From the NCBI GenBank assembly GCA_964017195.1, contig OZ024894.1, forward strand, positions 34,160,184 through 34,224,183: DNA of 64,000 bases, written 5' to 3'. Shown in pieces: positions 61,701-64,000 of this stretch; within the stretch, counting starts at the first letter, position 1; every line of letters starts with the position of its first letter. The notes beneath the pieces were generated by a model. It made no database searches, was not told the origin of the DNA, and was given only the letters and a program-made list of their open reading frames with translations. Position numbers and translations under genes: made by a program. Source of the DNA: Siderastrea radians (lineage: Eukaryota > Cnidaria > Anthozoa > Scleractinia > Rhizangiidae).

Positions 61701-64000
61701 TGTAAAACGAGATTGGTGCATTTCGATCCGTCTTTTGTTTCTGAATGTTTCTTATGCAAGCAAACTCATTTTATCATAATGATGAAAACTAAGAATATGC
61801 ACTCATCAGTACCATTGACTGTTAAGGTCCATGGAGTGAGGCAGGTGGGCTTTGGGAGTGGTCAGTTAGTGGAGGCCTCACATGAGTGGGGCATGATTTC
61901 TCTGTAGACCATTTAAATACCGAATTAGTGTTTTGGAATATTCATTTCAGTTAGTTTGGATCAAATACATGTAGTTATGACTTTGTTTGAGCTGACGCTC
62001 CAGACAAACGACGGATGCAACATTTTCGTTCAAAATGAGTGTTGTGCATTGTTTAATTCTAACGTCATACACATGTTGCCCACCCTGTTGAATGGCTGAG
62101 GATGATTCAGATAGAGTGTAGAAACATTGTTATCCTCATTTATTTGTTCCTTGCATGTTATACATGCTACGCATGTTTGTTGAAGGTATTCCCTGTGCAC
62201 ATGCAGATATGTGAGATCAAATTGGGATTCATGCAGGCGCTATTCCATCGTGGCTTTGTAGCTCGGATGGTAGAGCAGTGGTGTAGTAACCCGAAGGTAG
62301 TGGGTTCGAGTCCCACCTGAGCCACCGTTTTTTTTTTTTTTTAATCAGTGGCTTGGGTTTTCAGTGTTGTAATTTAAAAATCGTTGATTAATTGCTATCA
62401 AACGTTTGATCCAACATCATTCAGCATGTCGGTTGTTCTCGTGTGTGAATTACAATTTTGAAATTGGCCAGCACTCCTGACGGTGTTGAACACATGTGCG
62501 CCTTGCAGGAAACGTTAATGGATGGCCAATGCTTTCAACAAGCTCAACTCAACAATGTTAAACGACGTTGTATTGAGATCTAGAAGTTGTGGAACATCCA
62601 GTCATTTTGTCTTTTGGTGATCACCTCCTCTATTCTCATGACCTTTATGTTTGATCAAGTAGTGATACTGTAAGGAGACACAAAATTCTGGAGTTTTCAG
62701 CTGAGTTGATAAGTTAAATTGGCCACCGTAGAGGAATTGAAAGCGGACGTTTCGAGCGTTAGCCCTTCGTCAGAGCAAATCAAGGCATTGTGGGTTGTGC
62801 TTGGCTTATATGGAGAGTGGTGGAGCTACGCCATTGGTAGGAACATGGCAACGTGGAAAACAAGAATAAATTAGTTGAATGAAAAGCGTTCGTTGATACC
62901 GTGGGGATTAAGTGTGCCGATCTGAATAACGAATTTTTGCTCTAGATTTTTGCGGCTTTCCGGGTTACCTTGTTGTAGGGAAAGGCTGCAGAACGTCATG
63001 TGTGGGCTAGAGTGATCAGGGAGATTAAAGTGTCGGGCGACTGGTTTGGATGCGTTTTTGTCATTTCTTTCAACGTCTCCTAGGTATTCACGGAAACGGT
63101 CGCCTTAAGTCTCTCCCCTGTTTCGCCAAGGTGTGTCTTTCTGGTTAGAGTCGCTAATAAAACAGGGGCACCCAACGGTTCGTTTCGGGGAATATCTGTT
63201 CGGAATATCTGTTCGGAATATCTGTTCTACTACCTAAACCTTCAGCTAAAATCGCCGAATAGATCACTCAGTATTAGCTTACACAAATATGCCTCTAAAA
63301 AGCTCTGAAACAATCTACGAAAGCAAAATATGATATTTCAAGTATCTTGCTAAAAGTTTCTCGTTGGGTGCCCCTGATAAAATGCATGTTGTGCAATACA
63401 TAACACTTGCGGAGGTGCCTGTAAAGCAATCAGTGACTTAATATTTTAATAGATCGCTTGGATCTTGTTGTTTTGTCCGCACTGCGAATGAAAGGACCTG
63501 TGCAGTGAGATACAAAACTAGTGGACATGCGAATGTGATTTCAAGTATGTTCCTGTACCAGGGAGGTTTGACTTTACTTACAGTTTATATCTTTTAACAT
63601 TGCATTGAAGGCATTGAAGCAATAACGATGATGCTTGCACCACTGGAATATGATGAAGACCAGACTTTGAAACTCAGATGTGTTATGCTATGGAAGGGTT
63701 CCTTGATCAGATGGTACAAAGATGACCAGCGGTTGACACATGTTTCTGATGCAAGAGTGAATATAACATCGGCGGTAGAGTCTGACCGCACGTGGACAGA
63801 ACTGGTGGTGGAAAGACTTGCGGCAAATGATTCTGGGCTGTACTCGTGTGGAGCTGAAGACACAAGTGGTCGACGTTTCAATGCGTCAAACTTCATTAAA
63901 ATCAGCAGTAAGTTACTTGTGTTTTTTTATTTAAGGGTGGCACCACTTAAATCTTCTTAATAGCAACTTCAGCAATGAAAATTTAAACCTCTATATTTGG
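52676..64000 (+). CDS. Gene B: multi-Ig extracellular receptor-like protein, 3' end outside window
   Basis: Six exons with consensus borders, all phase 1: 52676-52769, 54367-54675, 56614-56925, 59605-59943, 60617-60934 and 63611-63907; 556 codons so far, and the last donor (GTAAGT) shows it continues. Order: signal peptide, then five Ig domains. Ig1-Ig3 are paralogous to gene A; Ig4 and Ig5 have no counterpart there. The architecture suits the ectodomain of an Ig-type receptor tyrosine kinase (FGFR/VEGFR-like) or an Ig-superfamily adhesion protein; the deciding C-terminal part is not in the window. Likely exported to the cell surface. Introns hold several MITEs, SINEs and Penelope tails, none interrupting an exon. 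Confidence 0.8.
53355..53635. mobile_element. 281-bp TA-flanked MITE with GATTTCAG-type internal repeats
   Basis: Ends AGGGTGCT and AGCACCCT with TA on either side; arms extend through GATTGGGAA / TTCCCAATC. Inside are repeated AAGATGGATTTCAGTTAA-type blocks in both orientations. Intron 1 of gene B. Confidence 0.7.
54367..54675 (+). CDS. Gene B exon 2: Ig domain 1
   Basis: Borders TTTCAG / GTAAAT. Cysteines in NYSIDCRTDD and GTYFCEA; no strand-C tryptophan (TTLLFRSHQ). The block VYTIHGLVLKDSGTY is almost identical to gene A. Confidence 0.87.
55987..56573. mobile_element. MITE with CCCAGGGGGGGTAC ends and CCCAAAAAAATCC repeats
   Basis: Left end CCCCAGGGGGGGTACTTGGA ... GGGGATGATCGAA; right end TTCGATCATCCCTG ... 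GGAGTACCCCCCTGGG, its imperfect complement. The interior has many CCCAAAAAAATCC copies. A related GGGGGGGTACTCCC motif occurs alone at 12194-12211. The right end is only about 40 bp from the gene B exon 3 acceptor, close to where the branch point should be. Confidence 0.75.
56614..56925 (+). CDS. Gene B exon 3: Ig domain 2
   Basis: Acceptor TTGTCTTCCAG, donor GTAAGT. EEIPCCP start, TSFSCKV, FKWYKQENG and ILYKCEM positions match gene A exon 3 one for one. The upstream extension of the open frame into the MITE is not exon. Confidence 0.87.
57253..58314. mobile_element. TA-flanked element with CATTACTTGCAAAAAAATT ends
   Basis: Left end CATTACTTGCAAAAAAATT and right end AATTTTTTTTGCAAGTAATG are near-perfect inverted repeats with TA outside each (57251-57252, 58315-58316). 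Subterminal blocks (TCGGAC, CGTCCAAAATTTTT, CGTCTGA) also recur inverted. A (GAAT)n LINE-like tail at 57747-57775 and an acidic coding remnant (57619-57720, minus) lie inside. Intron 3 of gene B. Confidence 0.72.
57619..57720 (-). pseudogene. Acidic C-terminal tail remnant of a probable transposase
   Basis: The minus frame ends RATDEEEPHASDNGEDLS ... LIDDEAEED before TAG at 57619-57621, with a stop upstream near 57730. Acidic endings of this kind close many transposase and recombinase ORFs. Its place inside an inverted-repeat element fits, but 30 residues are too few to name a family. Confidence 0.4.
58325..58545 (+). repeat. tRNA-derived SINE copy (plus)
   Basis: Head GTGGTTAGTGCACTGGACTT ... 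GGTGGTTTAAGGCCC (decayed box B), then TTCCTTGGACAAGAAGCTTT, CCCCACATTGTCTCTCTCCA, CCCAGGTGTATAAAATGGGT. This body is characteristic of a SINE class widespread in invertebrates. Intron 3 of gene B. Confidence 0.7.
58770..58880 (-). repeat. Partial SINE copy (minus)
   Basis: Complement of the SINE body (TAGAGAGAGACAATATGGTG, TAAAGTTTCTTGTC) and part of the head. Followed by a 60-bp direct duplication (AAGACTGAGCCTCAAACCAC ... at about 58853 and 58911). Confidence 0.6.
59605..59943 (+). CDS. Gene B exon 4: Ig domain 3
   Basis: Acceptor TTTTAATAG, donor GTATGT. GSVAVNEPKKLNMVRCRASG, KITWIRNGTKLP, DHGKYTCLAKN; shares with gene A the extra Cys pair in PVCVKTGAVDSCAGENY. Confidence 0.88.
60617..60934 (+). 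CDS. Gene B exon 5: Ig domain 4
   Basis: Acceptor CATGTAG, donor GTGAGT. Ig features: RQISCKVTRSS, TFKWQYQGG, KPSAFFKCEATNVVGSDD. Two further cysteines (GGRCLNSNLECK) may form a local disulfide. No equivalent is found in gene A, where the ShKT exon follows Ig3. Confidence 0.85.
61480..61640 (-). mobile_element. Penelope-like element tail
   Basis: Short non-coding tail carrying a hammerhead-like core (61537-61583) plus the GACGTTTCGACAACCTG ... GTCATCATCAGAGTCAAGTG sequence typical of such tails. The body of the element is absent. Intron 5 of gene B. Confidence 0.5.
61537..61583 (-). ncRNA. Hammerhead-ribozyme-like motif (copy 2), best preserved
   Basis: Minus strand: TTGACT (stem I), CTGATGA, a stem II closed by GAC/GTC, GAAA, a two-pair stem III written CG between A and T, the GTC cleavage triplet, then AGTCAA. 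Stem I pairs perfectly over 6 bp. This is the minimal type I hammerhead known from Penelope-like elements, whose tiny self-complementary stem III is thought to work as a dimer. Confidence 0.68.
62252..62324 (+). tRNA. tRNA-like Pol III unit (73 nt) with T-run terminator
   Basis: Acceptor GGCTTTG/CTGAGCC (one mismatch), D arm GCTC-GGATGGTA-GAGC, T arm GTGGG-TTCGAGT-CCCAC with a perfect box B GGTTCGAGTCC, discriminator A, then a run of about 16 T from 62328. The anticodon arm is weak (loop GTAGTAA, nominal AGT), as in the copy at 44261, so a tRNA-derived SINE or pseudo-tRNA is likelier than a working tRNA gene. Intron 5 of gene B. Confidence 0.5.
62746..62773 (-). ncRNA. Hammerhead-ribozyme-like core (copy 3)
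   Basis: Minus strand: CTGACGA, stem II GGGC-TAAC-GCTC, GAAA, CGTC. The core is intact (CTGANGA permits C); stem I is weak next to the core, so activity is doubtful. Located after the stop of the Penelope-like ORF. Confidence 0.6.
62871..63155 (-). pseudogene. Penelope-like ORF C-terminus (GIY-YIG endonuclease end), frameshifted
   Basis: THLGETGERL, the mark of the GIY-YIG module fused to Penelope reverse transcriptase, is followed after a one-base frameshift near 63105 by RFREYLGDVERNDKNASKPV, ARHFNLPDHSSPHM and then LEQKFVIQIGTLNPHGINER, SFN and TAA at 62871-62873. The RT core and the start of GIY-YIG are missing. Confidence 0.8.
63611..63907 (+). CDS. Gene B exon 6: Ig domain 5
   Basis: The acceptor is GAAG with an imperfect pyrimidine tract (TTTATATCTTTTAACATTGC), donor GTAAGT; phase fits both sides. 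TLKLRCVMLW, SLIRWYKDDQRL and NDSGLYSCGAED mark a standard I-set domain. The donor implies at least one more exon right of the window. Confidence 0.83.

Larger units (their letters stand above)
62690..63160 (-). mobile_element. 5'-truncated Penelope-like retroelement
   Basis: Minus-strand piece holding the end of the ORF (62871-63155), a hammerhead-like core (62746-62773) and the GAGTTGATAAG tail also seen at 15580-15666. Upstream (above 63160) the element is cut off. Intron 5 of gene B. Confidence 0.75.

Overview
The window looks like nuclear DNA of an anthozoan cnidarian, most likely a stony coral (inference). The evidence is AT-rich DNA with small phase-consistent exons split by long introns, class A and cAMP-receptor-like GPCR genes, a tandem pair of immunoglobulin-domain genes (one ending in a ShKT domain), and dense, nested transposable elements of kinds common in coral genomes: Penelope-like elements with hammerhead-like motifs, hAT, Harbinger-like and TTAA/TA MITEs, tRNA-derived SINEs and non-LTR retrotransposon fragments. 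No bacterial operon, rRNA gene or CRISPR array is present.

Layout. 0.9-1.9 kb (minus): a class A GPCR pseudogene with two in-frame TAG codons. 3.1-21.1 kb (minus): a seven-transmembrane receptor that I assembled from 14 short exons; its reading phase closes exactly, giving 347 residues with a cAMP-receptor-like TM7. Its introns hold a Harbinger-like element with a nested MITE, a Penelope tail, a frame-broken mobile-element ORF, a LINE fragment, an internally deleted hAT element with an 8-bp target duplication, and a TTAA MITE. 23.1-35.6 kb (plus): gene A, a secreted protein of signal peptide, three Ig domains and a C-terminal ShKT-like domain.

35.6-52.6 kb is a gene-poor, repeat-dominated stretch. 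It contains SINEs, a tandem or segmental duplication around 38-39.6 kb and 42.3-42.7 kb, a 2.67-kb terminal-inverted-repeat element (39642-42312) packed with palindromic ACGGACCGT motifs, a tRNA-like copy, small MITEs, a foldback structure with GGAACA minisatellite arms (45.6-47.5 kb), and a 3.06-kb DNA element (49338-52394) with perfect 26-bp inverted repeats and a 9-bp target duplication, ending about 280 bp before gene B.

52.7-64 kb (plus): gene B, a paralogue of gene A (signal peptide and at least five Ig domains) that runs off the right edge. Its introns contain MITEs, SINEs, two Penelope tails with hammerhead-like cores and a 73-nt tRNA-like sequence. Genes A and B share exon order, phase-1 junctions and clear protein similarity through Ig3, then diverge: A goes to a ShKT exon and a stop, B to further Ig exons. 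All family assignments come from reading motifs by eye; no database search was run.
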